Shown here: piece after piece, positions 10,315-20,340 of the stretch | How positions within the stretch are numbered: position 1 is the stretch's first letter | Layout: each line of letters opens with the position of its first letter | From: Thermoguttaceae bacterium | GTDB lineage: Bacteria; Planctomycetota; Planctomycetia; Pirellulales; Thermoguttaceae | Length of the DNA: 64,000 nucleotides | Reading direction: 5' to 3' | Assembly: GCA_017407125.1 (NCBI GenBank) | Contig: JAFQXE010000025.1 | Location: forward strand, 280,591-344,590 | Translations under genes and position numbers: made by a program | The notes under the pieces: generated by a model | What the model saw: the letters and a program-made list of their open reading frames with translations, nothing else | Database searches by the model: none | Told to the model about the DNA's origin: nothing

Positions 10315-10650
10315 ATTGGTACCGGGTTTATTGCGAACGGAGTAATTGATTTAAACAAAGGCGTCAATTCCGATTATTCTCTGTATAATTAATATACATA
10401 CTATACTCATTATGACAAATCGCACAAGCCCAATAATTTGATTCCTTGCTGAAAATGTCGAATTTTAAAAATCGAGGCGATAAAATATGGATTGCGACGA
10501 TTTGCCGCGCATTCCAAAAACTGATGATTAAAAGTCCTCTTGATAAATTACTTAAAATAGTGTAATATAGATAAGTAAAATGAGGGATAGCGCTGTCTTT
10601 ACAAAAACCTGACAGCGCGCTGAGGATTGAATGTATTCCAATAGTATCCT
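10315..10650. other. Divergent promoter region between shc and the SurA-like gene
   Basis: 336 AT-rich bases without a gene. On the plus strand TAATATAGATAAG (10564-10576) matches a promoter-like motif seen before other plus-strand genes here. It is followed by a hairpin with an 8-bp stem (GCGCTGTC 10590-10597 / GACAGCGC 10611-10618) about 30 bases before the start codon of the SurA-like gene. It has no T-run, so an operator or leader hairpin is more likely than a terminator. Confidence 0.5.
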
Positions 10651-12306
10651 ATGAATATACGCATTGTTTTTATATCCGGAATTGTAAGCGCAGCGTTTAC
10701 AATATGTTCGATTGTCGCTTCAGGACAAGACGGTTACGAATCGCCTGTTCTTGACGACGAAGAGTTTACCCAGCCTTTTCAAAGAAGAATTAACGAAAGA
10801 AACGCGGCGCAGCAGCCTGTTCAACAACCTCCTGTACAGCAAAACGCTCCTGCAAGACAGTCTGCTCCAACGACGCAAAATCGCGGCGGGCTTTTGGATC
10901 GAGGAACGCCTGCCAATCAACAAAAGGGAAAAAACAAATCATCTGTTCCTGCGGCAAAACCTGCTGAAAGCGAAAAAACCGCTAAAACGCCATGGTGGAA
11001 ATTCTGGGGTAAAAAAGAGACTCCTGCTGACCCGGAAACCGCGCCTCAAGATTATCCTGCTCCACAGCAAGCGACTCCTCGCACGCAGTCAAACGCGCCG
11101 CGAAGCGATCAAGCTTCTCCGCCTGGATATCAAAACGCAGGCGCAGGCGCTTCAAGCGTGAATCCCCCCGTTTCGTCAACTGCCCAGACGCATATTCAGA
11201 CCGCAGTCGGAACGGAAATGAAGCCAACGGCGCAAGCGGACATTCAGACGCCTCAATACGATTGGTCACAGTCGCGTTACGACAGTATGCGCGCAGGGAA
11301 TCTGCCGGGACAGCAGCCGTTCCTCGCATACGACGGCGCTAAAATCGTGGCAAAAGTTGAGAATGCCGTTATTCTCGCAAGCGACGTTCAGGCAGGAGTT
11401 AAAAAACGAATCGCTAAAATGCAGCGAGAAGCTAAAAAGAACGGCGCTCAACCTCTGACGGAAAATGACCTTCAACGGGAAATACAGATGTGGCAAGTTC
11501 AGGTTCTTCAGGAACTCGTTCAACATCATGTCATGTTTACAAAAGCCTGCGCGTCCATTCCAAAAGAAGGTCTGGAAAATGCTAAAGCCGCTATCGACAA
11601 AGCGTTTGACGATAAACAGCTTCCTGTTTTGATTAAGGAGTACGGCGTTGCGTCCCAATGGGAACTGGAACAGGCGCTCAAGGCGGAAGGATCGTGCATC
11701 GAAAACGAAAAGAAGAAATTCTTTGAACAATCCATCGGTTTCCAGTGGCTTCAAATGCAGGCGGAACCTGCAAAAGAAATTCGCCATGACCAAATTATGG
11801 ATTATTATAAAGGGCATTTAGATCAGTATACTATTACGCCCAAGGCTCGATGGGAAGAACTGGTTGTATTCAAGTATCAGTTCAACTCGCGCGAAGAAGC
11901 GTACAAGGCGATTCAGAAAATGGGTCAGGCGGTTGTCGCGGGAAAGCCGTTTGCAGAGGTTGCCAAACAGAGTTCTCAGGGTGTAACCGCATCTGACGGC
12001 GGTAAACGAGACTGGGTTTCTCCCGGCGCGCTTAACAGCGAACCGCTCAACAAAGCATTGTTTGAACAGCCGGTCGGAGATCTCAGCCCGCGTATTATTG
12101 AAGACGAAAACTGCTTCTATATCGTTCGCGTTTTGGAACGGCATGGGAAAAAAATGATTCCTTTTGAAGAAGCTCAAACCGAAATCCGCAAAAAACTAAC
12201 GGAGGAGCAGGAAGAAGAAAACCGTAAAAAAGCTTTCGAAAAAGTGTTCAAAGAAGCCAAAATTTCAATAATGGGAGCCGATCAAACAACTGAACAATTG
12301 GAATAG
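10651..12306 (+). CDS. SurA-like periplasmic peptidyl-prolyl cis-trans isomerase (parvulin type)
   Basis: 551 residues. A signal peptide covers about residues 1-25. A long Gln/Pro/Ala-rich, low-complexity stretch (about 30-215) contains a WWKFWGKKE segment. A SurA N-terminal-type helical chaperone region follows (about 230-370), starting at KIVAKVENAVILASDV. A rotamase/PpiC domain lies at about 375-500, with the family pattern GKPFAEVAKQSS, DGGKRDWVSPG and LFEQPVGDLS. The protein probably helps outer-membrane proteins fold, and LptD, the classic SurA client, is encoded 2.9 kb upstream. No lipobox is evident. The low-complexity N-terminal insert is not typical of SurA and may span the envelope. 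Confidence 0.8.
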   Translation: MNIRIVFISGIVSAAFTICSIVASGQDGYESPVLDDEEFTQPFQRRINERNAAQQPVQQPPVQQNAPARQSAPTTQNRGGLLDRGTPANQQKGKNKSSVPAAKPAESEKTAKTPWWKFWGKKETPADPETAPQDYPAPQQATPRTQSNAPRSDQASPPGYQNAGAGASSVNPPVSSTAQTHIQTAVGTEMKPTAQADIQTPQYDWSQSRYDSMRAGNLPGQQPFLAYDGAKIVAKVENAVILASDVQAGVKKRIAKMQREAKKNGAQPLTENDLQREIQMWQVQVLQELVQHHVMFTKACASIPKEGLENAKAAIDKAFDDKQLPVLIKEYGVASQWELEQALKAEGSCIENEKKKFFEQSIGFQWLQMQAEPAKEIRHDQIMDYYKGHLDQYTITPKARWEELVVFKYQFNSREEAYKAIQKMGQAVVAGKPFAEVAKQSSQGVTASDGGKRDWVSPGALNSEPLNKALFEQPVGDLSPRIIEDENCFYIVRVLERHGKKMIPFEEAQTEIRKKLTEEQEEENRKKAFEKVFKEAKISIMGADQTTEQLE

Positions 12307-12355
12307 TTATTAGTTTGGAATACGTAACAGATAAAGTTAATAGCATAGTTTTATC

Positions 12356-13546
12356 ATGAAACAAACATCCGTTTATTATTTATGCGCGTTTTTTGCGTGC
12401 GCTGTAATCATGACAAATCTTTCCTCCGTCAAAGCTGATCAACGAGTTTTTTATATCGGAACTCAGGCGTCTCCGACAACTTCGCCGGATATTGAAGTCA
12501 GCCGAGGCATTTATCGCGGAGTTTTCAACGACCAGACCGGCGAAATCAAGATTCTCGGTTTGGCGGCGGAAGCAAAGAATCCGTCGTTTGTCGTCAAACA
12601 CCCAACGCTCAACTGCTATTATTCCGTTTCCGGACATGGCATCGACGGGCAAGGGACTGTCGACGCCTGGGAGAAACAGGACGACGGGTCGCTCAAAAAG
12701 ATTAATTCACAGCGATCCGGCGGGCAAGGACCGTGTCACTTGTCCGTTCATCCTAACGGAAAAGCTCTGTTTGTCGCGAACTATTCCGGCGGTCAGGCGG
12801 CAATGATTCAAATCCTGCAAGACGGCAGCTTAGGAGAGGTCTTGTCTGATCAGCATGTCGGATACGGTCCCAATACAGTTCGGCAGGAAAGAGCGCACGC
12901 GCACTGGATGAACGTCGACCCGACCGGGAAACGCGTTTTGTGCTGCGATTTAGGGTGCGATAAAGTGTACTCCATGCTGCTGGACGAAAACGAGTTCGGC
13001 TGGATTCCGAACCCAAAATTCCCCTTCGCTCAGGTTTCCAGCGGAGCTGGGTGCCGTCACGCTATTTTCTCAGCTGACGGATCGTATCTGTTTGTTCTCA
13101 ACGAACTGTCGTCAACCATCGACGTCTTTCTGTACGATTCCAACAGCGGTTCCATGACAGTCGTTCAGTCCGATACGACTTTGCCGAAAGAATTCCGCGG
13201 AACGAACAAGGCGGCGGCGATTTGCGATCTGAAAACCGATGAGGGCGAGTTTGTCTACTGCTCCAATCGCGGAGCAAACCTGCTGACGGTTTTCAAAGTG
13301 AATCCCGGAGAGATTCGCGGCGACCGCGAACAGTGCGGAACCGTTCTCGAACCCGTTCAGTATATTACATCCGGCGGGAACGCGCCTCGCTTTGTCGGCA
13401 TCGACCCGACAGGAAAATTCCTCCTGTCGTGCAACAAAAAGACTTGCAACATCGTCGTTTACGCCATCGACCAGAAAACCGGAAAGCTGACCCCGACCGG
13501 GTTTGAAGCCAACGTCGGCTGGCCGCTGTCGATTGCCTGGGAATAA
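12356..13546 (+). CDS. Lactonase family beta-propeller protein (6-phosphogluconolactonase-like)
   Basis: 396 residues with a signal peptide (about 1-27, ending SSVKAD). The mature part begins RVFYIGTQAS and contains family blocks at regular ~50-residue spacing: GGQGPCHLSVHPNGK, RAHAHWMNVDPTGKRV, CRHAIFSADGSYLFVLNE and GNAPRFVGIDPTGKFLL. These are the hallmarks of the seven-bladed lactonase fold (Pgl of E. coli, muconate-cyclising relatives). The signal peptide argues against a role in the cytosolic pentose phosphate pathway and for a secreted lactone hydrolase. It follows the SurA-like gene after 49 bases and may share its transcript. Confidence 0.85.
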   Translation: MKQTSVYYLCAFFACAVIMTNLSSVKADQRVFYIGTQASPTTSPDIEVSRGIYRGVFNDQTGEIKILGLAAEAKNPSFVVKHPTLNCYYSVSGHGIDGQGTVDAWEKQDDGSLKKINSQRSGGQGPCHLSVHPNGKALFVANYSGGQAAMIQILQDGSLGEVLSDQHVGYGPNTVRQERAHAHWMNVDPTGKRVLCCDLGCDKVYSMLLDENEFGWIPNPKFPFAQVSSGAGCRHAIFSADGSYLFVLNELSSTIDVFLYDSNSGSMTVVQSDTTLPKEFRGTNKAAAICDLKTDEGEFVYCSNRGANLLTVFKVNPGEIRGDREQCGTVLEPVQYITSGGNAPRFVGIDPTGKFLLSCNKKTCNIVVYAIDQKTGKLTPTGFEANVGWPLSIAWE

Positions 13547-13675
13547 CAGTTTATTCAGAAAAGTCTTTTAATTTTGATAAAAATTAAGATTTGTTCTGCA
13601 AAATGATGAAATTTAATTAATATAGATAAGATAAGAAAATTATCGAATATAGAAAATACTATCGTACCATAAACA

Positions 13676-15061
13676 ATGGAACAAAAATCATTCCTTTCAG
13701 ACTTGCGAGAAGCTGTCGTAAATCGATTTACAGACTGGGGATTGAGACCGGTCGGGTTGGTTTTTGTCTTGCCGTTGTTCTGGTTGTTGTGTATTACGAT
13801 TGTTTTATTCTTTCTGTATTGCCCTATATATAATAAAACAACAGCGGCATCCTATTACAATGTCTTGGCAGACACAAATGGATATACGCAGTATCCCTAT
13901 AATATTTTCAAAGGAGAAACCGCTGTTAACAGGACGCCGGTATATCCGTGGTTTCTAAAATGTATTTACAAATTAACCGGCAGCGACAGCATTCTGGACA
14001 AAGTAACTTTTACAGAAACCGGATCGCCCATTGGCGACGAAATTGTTCAGGGACAGAAAACGTGTTTTTATGTATTTTGGGCACAGGCAATTATTTACTG
14101 CCTGGCTTTAATACCGTTTTACATTTCCAGTAAGATATTATTACATAATCCGATTGTTCATTTTTTTACAGTCTTGTTTATTGCTGTATATTTTATTCCT
14201 TATCAGTCCTGGATTTTAACAGAACCGTTGTCAATTTCCGGCGCGATGGTCTTTTTTTCATTGATGATCTTTTATCTCCACAAACCTCGTAATATTACTG
14301 CGTTTTTAATCGGATTAGTAACGCTGATACTTGTTTTCCTTCGTCCGATATTCCTTTATTTGGTAATTCTGCTGGCAGGTTTTTGGATTTTTCGACTTGT
14401 TGTTAATAAAGAAGACCGCAAACAATCCCTGGTTGGTTTTTTGAGTTTATGCCTTGTCTGTACGGTTATTTGTGGATACGCTAAATTGAATCAAAAAAAC
14501 CACGATTATTTCACATTGTCCAGCGTCTCATTGCATACGCGTTTCTTTATTATTTATCAAACCGGTTTTTACAAAAAAAGTACAGATACAGAATTTATCG
14601 AATATATTGCCAATTCCCCCTTGAATCACCCTGAAAGCAAGTATCTTTTAATGGATGATTTGACAAAGCGTTTTGGTTTTAACCGCATCAAACAATTTGT
14701 TAATGATACAATAAAAAATAATGCTCTTGAATTTTTTATATTCAATATTAAAAGGATGTGGTGGGAGAGAGATATCTACACCTTCACGCCTCATTATTTT
14801 GCAGGGGCGTTTGATTTTCTGTTTCTGGCGTTATCAGGTATTTATTTTAGAAAAATCCCGTGGATGCGTTTAGGAATGTGGGCGCTTGTTTTTGGCTGGT
14901 TCTTTTTGATGTATTTTGGCGGCGTAGATTGTTATGATCGTTTGATTTTACCGGTACTTCCTGTGATGTTTATCGTTTACGCCCGATATGCTGACATGAT
15001 TGCTCAAGCCAGCGTTATTTCCAGGGAAACGTTTTTTGAAGAAATTAAGAACACGTTATAA
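13676..15061 (+). CDS. Multi-spanning membrane protein, probable GT-C glycosyltransferase
   Basis: 461 residues with about 9-11 hydrophobic segments. The first long periplasmic loop has the pattern [21 protein letters not shown], close to the RPPLYPLFL motif of ArnT/PMT-like GT-C enzymes that use polyprenyl-phosphate sugars. It is the first gene of an apparent three-gene operon: the GT2 gene starts 8 bases after the stop and a second GT-C-like gene follows. The region is AT-rich compared with its neighbours. A TAATATAGATAAG promoter-like motif lies about 55 bases upstream. The sugar and acceptor cannot be told. Confidence 0.6.
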   Translation: MEQKSFLSDLREAVVNRFTDWGLRPVGLVFVLPLFWLLCITIVLFFLYCPIYNKTTAASYYNVLADTNGYTQYPYNIFKGETAVNRTPVYPWFLKCIYKLTGSDSILDKVTFTETGSPIGDEIVQGQKTCFYVFWAQAIIYCLALIPFYISSKILLHNPIVHFFTVLFIAVYFIPYQSWILTEPLSISGAMVFFSLMIFYLHKPRNITAFLIGLVTLILVFLRPIFLYLVILLAGFWIFRLVVNKEDRKQSLVGFLSLCLVCTVICGYAKLNQKNHDYFTLSSVSLHTRFFIIYQTGFYKKSTDTEFIEYIANSPLNHPESKYLLMDDLTKRFGFNRIKQFVNDTIKNNALEFFIFNIKRMWWERDIYTFTPHYFAGAFDFLFLALSGIYFRKIPWMRLGMWALVFGWFFLMYFGGVDCYDRLILPVLPVMFIVYARYADMIAQASVISRETFFEEIKNTL

Positions 15062-15069
15062 TATTGATC

Positions 15070-15888
15070 ATGGAAAATAAAACTAATATTCCTTATACGA
15101 CGCAATGGTACAACAACATCCGCAGCGCGATTGGCGAATCCGCTTGTAAAACGCTGGGGCTGTTTGCCATTCCCGACGACTTTGAATTGTCGGTTGTCAT
15201 TCCGGTTTACAACGAAGAAAAAACGTTGGAAACGTTAGTCAGAGCCGTTGCCAGCGTTCCCATTCGCAAACAGATTATTCTGGTTGACGACTGCAGCAAA
15301 GACAATTCTCGCTCTGTAATGCAGGAATTGGAACAGACGATTCCTGACGACTGGAACCGTGTAACGCTCGGGTATCACGACGTCAACAAGGGCAAAGGCG
15401 CCGCATTGAGAACGGGCTTCGCTCAGGCAGAGGGCGAAGTTGTGATTATTCAGGACGCTGATCTGGAATACGATCCCAACGAGTACCCGCGATTGCTCAA
15501 GCCGATTCTCGACGGCAAGGCGGACGTCGTTTACGGAAGCCGTTTTTTAGGCGACCAGCCGCATCGCGTCCTTTATTATTGGCATTCGATGGGAAACAAG
15601 TTTTTAACAACGCTGTCGAACTGGTTCACTGACCTCAATCTGACAGACATGGAGACCTGTTACAAGATATTTCGTCGAGAGTGCATTCAGGAGATTCTTC
15701 CTGAATTGCAGCAAAACCGTTTTGGATTCGAGCCAGAAGTAACAGCTCGCCTTGCCAGAAAGAAATATCGAATTTACGAAATGAGCATCAGCTATTCCGG
15801 GCGAACGTACGAGGAAGGCAAAAAAATCGGTTGGAAAGACGGTTTTAGAGCTCTGTATTGCATCGTTCGATACGGTTTGTTTAAGTAA
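15070..15888 (+). CDS. Family 2 glycosyltransferase, polyprenyl-phosphate mannose/glucose synthase-like
   Basis: The ATG at 15070 is preferred to an in-frame TTG six bases earlier; 272 residues. The GT-A fold is plain: [17 protein letters not shown], then [11 protein letters not shown], then a QDADLEYDP block holding the DXD-like nucleotide-sugar site, and [10 protein letters not shown]. This matches DPM1/GtrB-like enzymes that load a sugar onto a polyprenyl phosphate at the inner face of the membrane. There is no C-terminal membrane domain, so it is a soluble DPM1-type form. It sits between two GT-C-like genes with gaps of 8 and 6 bases, which suggests it supplies their lipid-linked sugar donor. 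Confidence 0.85.
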   Translation: MENKTNIPYTTQWYNNIRSAIGESACKTLGLFAIPDDFELSVVIPVYNEEKTLETLVRAVASVPIRKQIILVDDCSKDNSRSVMQELEQTIPDDWNRVTLGYHDVNKGKGAALRTGFAQAEGEVVIIQDADLEYDPNEYPRLLKPILDGKADVVYGSRFLGDQPHRVLYYWHSMGNKFLTTLSNWFTDLNLTDMETCYKIFRRECIQEILPELQQNRFGFEPEVTARLARKKYRIYEMSISYSGRTYEEGKKIGWKDGFRALYCIVRYGLFK

Positions 15889-15894
15889 CGAACA

Positions 15895-17265
15895 ATGAAA
15901 TATGCGCTTTCCCTTCTGCTGGCGTTCGGCTTGGCGTTATTCATCTGGATTGGATGCGTCAATCGGGAATACCTGAAAGATTATAAGCTCGCGCCAAACC
16001 CGGACGCAATAACATATCTCGATTTGGGACAAAACGTATGGCTTCACGGCGCATATTCCAGACGACCTGCGCCGCCATACACGCCGGATTTCAAATGGAC
16101 GCCAGTATTTCCCGTTCTCGCTGGCGGCGCAAATTGTTTATTGGGCGCCGCTGGGGTTTTTGTCCTGAATATTCTCCTGTCGGCTCTTTCGTGTTTGGTC
16201 ATTTATCGCCTTGTAGAATACTATGTCAACGCTAAAGCGGGAGCGGTTGCATCCTGCTTGTTTGCGTTGGATACGCTGGTCTGGTCGCTTAATTTTCAAG
16301 CAATGTCAGATATTGCGTTTGTAACATTTGTATTGGCGGGTCTTTATTTTACACTGCCAACGCTCTTTCCAAAAGAAGAAAATGATGCGCCTGCTGTCTG
16401 GCGTTTGATTCCTGGAGGATTGGGATTGAGCGTCGCGATTTTGGCGCGCCCAACGGGATTATATTTGCCGATTGTTATTTTGCTTTGTTACGCAATAAAA
16501 ATCTTGTTTTCCAGAACGCTCCTGATTCGTTCTGCCGCTTATGCTCTGACATTTTTCGTATTTTCCTATTCGCTTGCCGGATTATGGATGTTCCGCAATT
16601 ACCAAACCTTTGGCATTTTTACGCTTTCCGGCAACGAGAATATTGTAATGGTATACTACACCGGCGGCGGAGCATGGCAGACAGAGTTTAACTGCACTCT
16701 TTCAGAAGCGCAGGAGAGGATTCAAAAAGAATTCAATCTTCCGTCAGACGAAGTTTGTCATAATGCTGATGCGTTTGGTAAAGATCCCGCTGAAATTGAC
16801 CGACAGCTTAAGGCATGCAAACGCGATGTTTTGCTGAAGTATCCAATCTCATTGATAAAATCCGCGATGATTGGCATTCCGAAATCCCTTATTGCTCACG
16901 AAACCGGCATATTCGCAACGCTGTCAAAACAGGATTGGCAAGGAACAAGCAAGTTGCTTTCCAACTCGCCAATTTTGATTTTAATCTTCGTTTGGAGCGT
17001 TCTGTTCCAGGTAATTGTTATATGTGGAGGAGTGATTGGAATCATCGGTTCCTGGTTTAAGAATCGAGATATGCGCTGGGCAATTTTCTGCTCTGCAGGA
17101 ATAGCGGCATATTTTGTTCTTACGATGGGATTGTCCGGGGCGGACTGCTGCGCTCGTTACCGTCTGCCACTCATGCCGATCATTATCGTCTTTGCCGCGA
17201 TTGCATTGACAACGCTTTGGGAGAAATGCAGGACAAGGTTTATAAGTTCCAGAACAGAAGAATAG
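15895..17265 (+). CDS. Multi-spanning membrane protein, probable GT-C glycosyltransferase
   Basis: 456 residues with an N-terminal membrane anchor and about 10 further hydrophobic segments. The first loop has PDAITYLDLGQNVWLHGAYS followed by FKWTPVFPVLAGG, a typical ArnT/GT39-like arrangement with an acidic residue and a (R/T)P-x-FP motif. It closes the three-gene operon and ends one base before the stop codon of the convergent dxs gene. It is probably a paralogous partner of the first membrane protein. The shared design suggests a pathway adding two sugars, or one sugar to two acceptors, outside the membrane. Confidence 0.6.
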   Translation: MKYALSLLLAFGLALFIWIGCVNREYLKDYKLAPNPDAITYLDLGQNVWLHGAYSRRPAPPYTPDFKWTPVFPVLAGGANCLLGAAGVFVLNILLSALSCLVIYRLVEYYVNAKAGAVASCLFALDTLVWSLNFQAMSDIAFVTFVLAGLYFTLPTLFPKEENDAPAVWRLIPGGLGLSVAILARPTGLYLPIVILLCYAIKILFSRTLLIRSAAYALTFFVFSYSLAGLWMFRNYQTFGIFTLSGNENIVMVYYTGGGAWQTEFNCTLSEAQERIQKEFNLPSDEVCHNADAFGKDPAEIDRQLKACKRDVLLKYPISLIKSAMIGIPKSLIAHETGIFATLSKQDWQGTSKLLSNSPILILIFVWSVLFQVIVICGGVIGIIGSWFKNRDMRWAIFCSAGIAAYFVLTMGLSGADCCARYRLPLMPIIIVFAAIALTTLWEKCRTRFISSRTEE

Positions 17266-17266
17266 A

Positions 17267-19213
17267 TCAATTATCTTTTGTAGACGACATCATTTCTTCG
17301 ATCGTCTTTTCAATTCCGACGGCGTCGAGTCCTTCTTCTGCCAGTTGTTCGCAGCGCGTAGCGTGAGAAACGTAATGATCTTCTACGCCCAGGCGTTTGA
17401 CGCGGCAATTGAAAATCTCTTTGTCAGACAACATCTCCAAAACGGCAGAGCCGAACCCGCCCTGACGGCAACCGTCTTCGATGGTAAGCGTCCAGGGAGC
17501 GTTTTGAATCCATTGAGCAAGGCGTTCGTCCAGCGGTTTAATCCACCGGGCGTTGACCAGCCCAATTCGTTTGGGATTTCCGGACTGTTCTGCTTTGTTC
17601 TCATAATTTTTAACAGCCTCGAGAGCTTTTCCCAACACGCCGCCGCAGACGATAACCAAGCCGTCAAGTTTGTCGTCAGCGCTGTGATTGACGAACTCTG
17701 CAACGCCGGGCTGAATGGGAACGGGATTGTTTGAAGAAACGTGCGAAACGCCGTCTTTCGGATAGCGAATTGCAACCGGACCGTTGAAGTTGATCGCCCA
17801 GGGAATCATTTCCTGTAAATCTTCCGCGCAGCCGGGAGCGCAAAGAGTCATGTTGGGCAGATGGCGAATGTACGCCATGTCGAACGACCCGTGATGGGTT
17901 GGTCCGTCCGCGCCGACAAGACCTGCCCTGTCCATCATCAAAACGACGGGCAAATTTTGAAGGGAAATCTCATGAAAAATCTGGTCGTACGCTCGCTGCA
18001 TAAACGTCGAGTAAATTTCAACGACCGGGCGCAATCCGGCTTTCGCCATTCCCGCCGCCATCGCAACAGCGTGAGACTCGCAAATGCCGACGTCAAAGAA
18101 CCGGTCTGGGAAATCCTCGCGAATCTTTTCCAAGCCGTTTCCTTGAGCCATCGCCGCGCAAATGACGCAAATGCGCTTGTCCATGAGCATTTGCTGATAC
18201 AATTGCGCCGCTGCAACGTTTGTATAGGAAACCTGCTGAGACTTCGTTAACGTCATTTTGCCGTTGTCGTCGTATACAACTTTGGGCGGAGCGTGGAATC
18301 TCGCGGGGTCTTCTTCCGCCGGGTGGAACCCGTGCCCCTTTTGAGTAAAGATGTGAAGCAGAACCGGTTGATCGTGACGCTTTGCCTGATTGAGTGCTAC
18401 CTGCAGGTCGCGAATGTCGTGCCCGTTGACGGGACCGATGTAATGAAATCCGAGTTCTTCAAACAGCGCGCCGCCGACAAGTCCTTTTTTAACAGCGTTT
18501 TTCAAATTGTGAAGACCGCGATGAAGCGGCTTTCCGATAACCGGCAGTTTTGTTACAGCAGTTTTGACTTTGTTCTTAACGCCCTTGTAAACGGAGTTGG
18601 TGCGAAGTCCGTCAAGATAACGAGCCAAACCGCCAACGCGAGGGCAGATTGACATCTCGTTGTCGTTGAGAATGACGATAATGTTTTTGTTCAGACCGGA
18701 GGCGTTGTTGAGCGCTTCAAAGATTACGCCGCAGGCAGCCGCGCCATCGCCGACGACGGCAACCGCTTTTCGCCCTTCTTCCGGACGCATCAGCTCGTCG
18801 CCCAGGAACAACCCCAGCGCAGTAGAAACGCTCACGCCGGCGTGTCCTGTCATAAACAGATCAAACGGGCTTTCTTCCGGGTTCGGGTATCCCATCAGCC
18901 CGCCTTTGGTTCGAATCCCGGACATCTTGTCAAAGCGCCCAGTTACCATTTTATGCGGATACGTTTGATGTCCGACGTCCCAGACGAGCCGGTCTTTGGT
19001 GAAGTCAAAAACCGTATGCAGCGCCAGCGTCAGTTCGACGACGCCCATGTTGGAAGCGAAATGGACGCTGCGGGTTTCAATCAGACGGCACAGCTGGTCG
19101 CGAATCTGCTGAGCCAGCAATTCCAGTTGAGCAATTGACAACCCCTTTAAATCTTCAGGCGATTTAATATCGGCAAGGCTGACGTTCGGCAGGGAATTAT
19201 TTTGACTTGTCAA
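17267..19213 (-). CDS. dxs: 1-deoxy-D-xylulose-5-phosphate synthase
   Basis: 648 residues. It joins pyruvate and glyceraldehyde 3-phosphate to start the MEP isoprenoid pathway, using thiamine diphosphate. Diagnostic blocks are present: WDVGHQTYPHKM, the ThDP/Mg site in VGDGAAACG...NDNEMSI, and the transketolase-like block DRAGLVGADGPTHHGSFD. The start is TTG, immediately after the TAA of ispA with no gap, so the two are translationally linked. The gene order ispA-dxs and the nearby squalene-hopene cyclase fit a hopanoid supply line. Confidence 0.96.
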   Translation of the reverse strand: MTSQNNSLPNVSLADIKSPEDLKGLSIAQLELLAQQIRDQLCRLIETRSVHFASNMGVVELTLALHTVFDFTKDRLVWDVGHQTYPHKMVTGRFDKMSGIRTKGGLMGYPNPEESPFDLFMTGHAGVSVSTALGLFLGDELMRPEEGRKAVAVVGDGAAACGVIFEALNNASGLNKNIIVILNDNEMSICPRVGGLARYLDGLRTNSVYKGVKNKVKTAVTKLPVIGKPLHRGLHNLKNAVKKGLVGGALFEELGFHYIGPVNGHDIRDLQVALNQAKRHDQPVLLHIFTQKGHGFHPAEEDPARFHAPPKVVYDDNGKMTLTKSQQVSYTNVAAAQLYQQMLMDKRICVICAAMAQGNGLEKIREDFPDRFFDVGICESHAVAMAAGMAKAGLRPVVEIYSTFMQRAYDQIFHEISLQNLPVVLMMDRAGLVGADGPTHHGSFDMAYIRHLPNMTLCAPGCAEDLQEMIPWAINFNGPVAIRYPKDGVSHVSSNNPVPIQPGVAEFVNHSADDKLDGLVIVCGGVLGKALEAVKNYENKAEQSGNPKRIGLVNARWIKPLDERLAQWIQNAPWTLTIEDGCRQGGFGSAVLEMLSDKEIFNCRVKRLGVEDHYVSHATRCEQLAEEGLDAVGIEKTIEEMMSSTKDN

Positions 19214-20119
19214 TTAATGATTCCTTTCCAAAACGTAGTCAGCCAAGTCCCGCAGCGCTTCCGCATCCTGACCGAAAGAACTCAGCGCGTCTTTTGCCTT
19301 TTGAGTCAGTTCCGCCGCGTACGCCCGTGACGCCTCAACGCCCAAAAGCCCCGGATACGTCATTTTCCCTTTGGCGCTGTCTTTATGAGTGCGCTTTCCC
19401 ATCTGCTCGTCTGTCGCGGTAACGTCGAGCAAATCGTCTGTAACCTGGAACAGCAGCCCGAGAGCGTCGCCGTAAGCTTTAAGACTTTCAATCTGATCCG
19501 CCGCTGCGTTTGCGATGGTCGCGCCAATAATCAGCGAGACGCGAATCATCGCCCCGGTTTTAAGACGGTGAATGTTCTCTAAAGCGGCGATGCTTTTTTC
19601 AGAATTAGCGTCAGCGTTCTTTTCTCCTTGAACGTCCAGCGTCTGACCGGCGACCATGCCGCAAGCGCCAGCCGCGTCTGCCAGGGCGGAAACGCACTGA
19701 ATAGCAGCGTCTGCCGGGTGAACGTCTTTTGCCAAGACCTCAAACGCGAGAGCCTGCAAGGCGTCGGCAGCGAGAATGGCGGTGGCTTCGTCGAACTGCT
19801 TGTGACACGTTGGACGTCCGCGGCGCAAATCGTCGTCGTCCATGGCGGGCAAGTCGTCGTGAATGAGCGAATAAGCGTGAATCATCTCGACAGCGCACGC
19901 GCCGGGCAGCGCTTTGGTCGTCTCCCCGTCGCACGCCTGACACGCCAGCAGAACCAGCGCCGGGCGGATTCGTTTGCCGGGGGCGAGAAGGGAATAGTCC
20001 ATCGCCTGACGGAGCAAGTCCGGACAGCGTTCGTCCAGCTTGAGATATTCTCTAAGCTGCGAATTGACCTGTTCGACGCTCGTCTTGAAAAAATCGCTTA
20101 ACGCTGAGTTGGGGGACAT
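19214..20119 (-). CDS. ispA: Farnesyl/geranylgeranyl diphosphate synthase
   Basis: The first Asp-rich motif (IHDDLPAMDDDDLRRG) and the second (QVTDDLLDVT) are both clear, along with GKRIRPAL. This is a short-chain trans-prenyl diphosphate synthase that extends IPP/DMAPP to FPP or GGPP. I start it at the ATG at 20119, giving 301 residues, the normal length. The frame stays open to a GTG at 20209 (331 residues), but the extra part is not family-like. A good promoter (CTGGTA, 17 bp, TATAAT) lies at 20230-20258. It abuts dxs. Confidence 0.93.
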   Translation of the reverse strand: MSPNSALSDFFKTSVEQVNSQLREYLKLDERCPDLLRQAMDYSLLAPGKRIRPALVLLACQACDGETTKALPGACAVEMIHAYSLIHDDLPAMDDDDLRRGRPTCHKQFDEATAILAADALQALAFEVLAKDVHPADAAIQCVSALADAAGACGMVAGQTLDVQGEKNADANSEKSIAALENIHRLKTGAMIRVSLIIGATIANAAADQIESLKAYGDALGLLFQVTDDLLDVTATDEQMGKRTHKDSAKGKMTYPGLLGVEASRAYAAELTQKAKDALSSFGQDAEALRDLADYVLERNH

Positions 20120-20229
20120 ATCTATAGTTTGAATCTCTGTTTTGAATTCAATATTTAAGGGCGGGGATTCTGGAACTGGCGCGTTGAGCCGCGGCGGAGA
20201 ATTCTCCACTTTTCCAAAATACCCTTCTC

Positions 20230-20258
20230 ATTATACTATAGAATAGATTTTTTACCAG
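20230..20258 (-). promoter_or_regulatory. Promoter of ispA-dxs
   Basis: On the minus strand CTGGTA, a 17-bp spacer and TATAAT. Almost the same 30 bases occur before guaA (28135-28163), which supports a real promoter rather than chance AT-richness. Confidence 0.6.
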
Positions 20259-20340
20259 AGACGGGGGCAAAAAGATTTTAAGTTTTTTCCTAAAAGAATT
20301 TGGGGAAATGGCTTTTCCGACAAACACTTGATTTTTGGTT

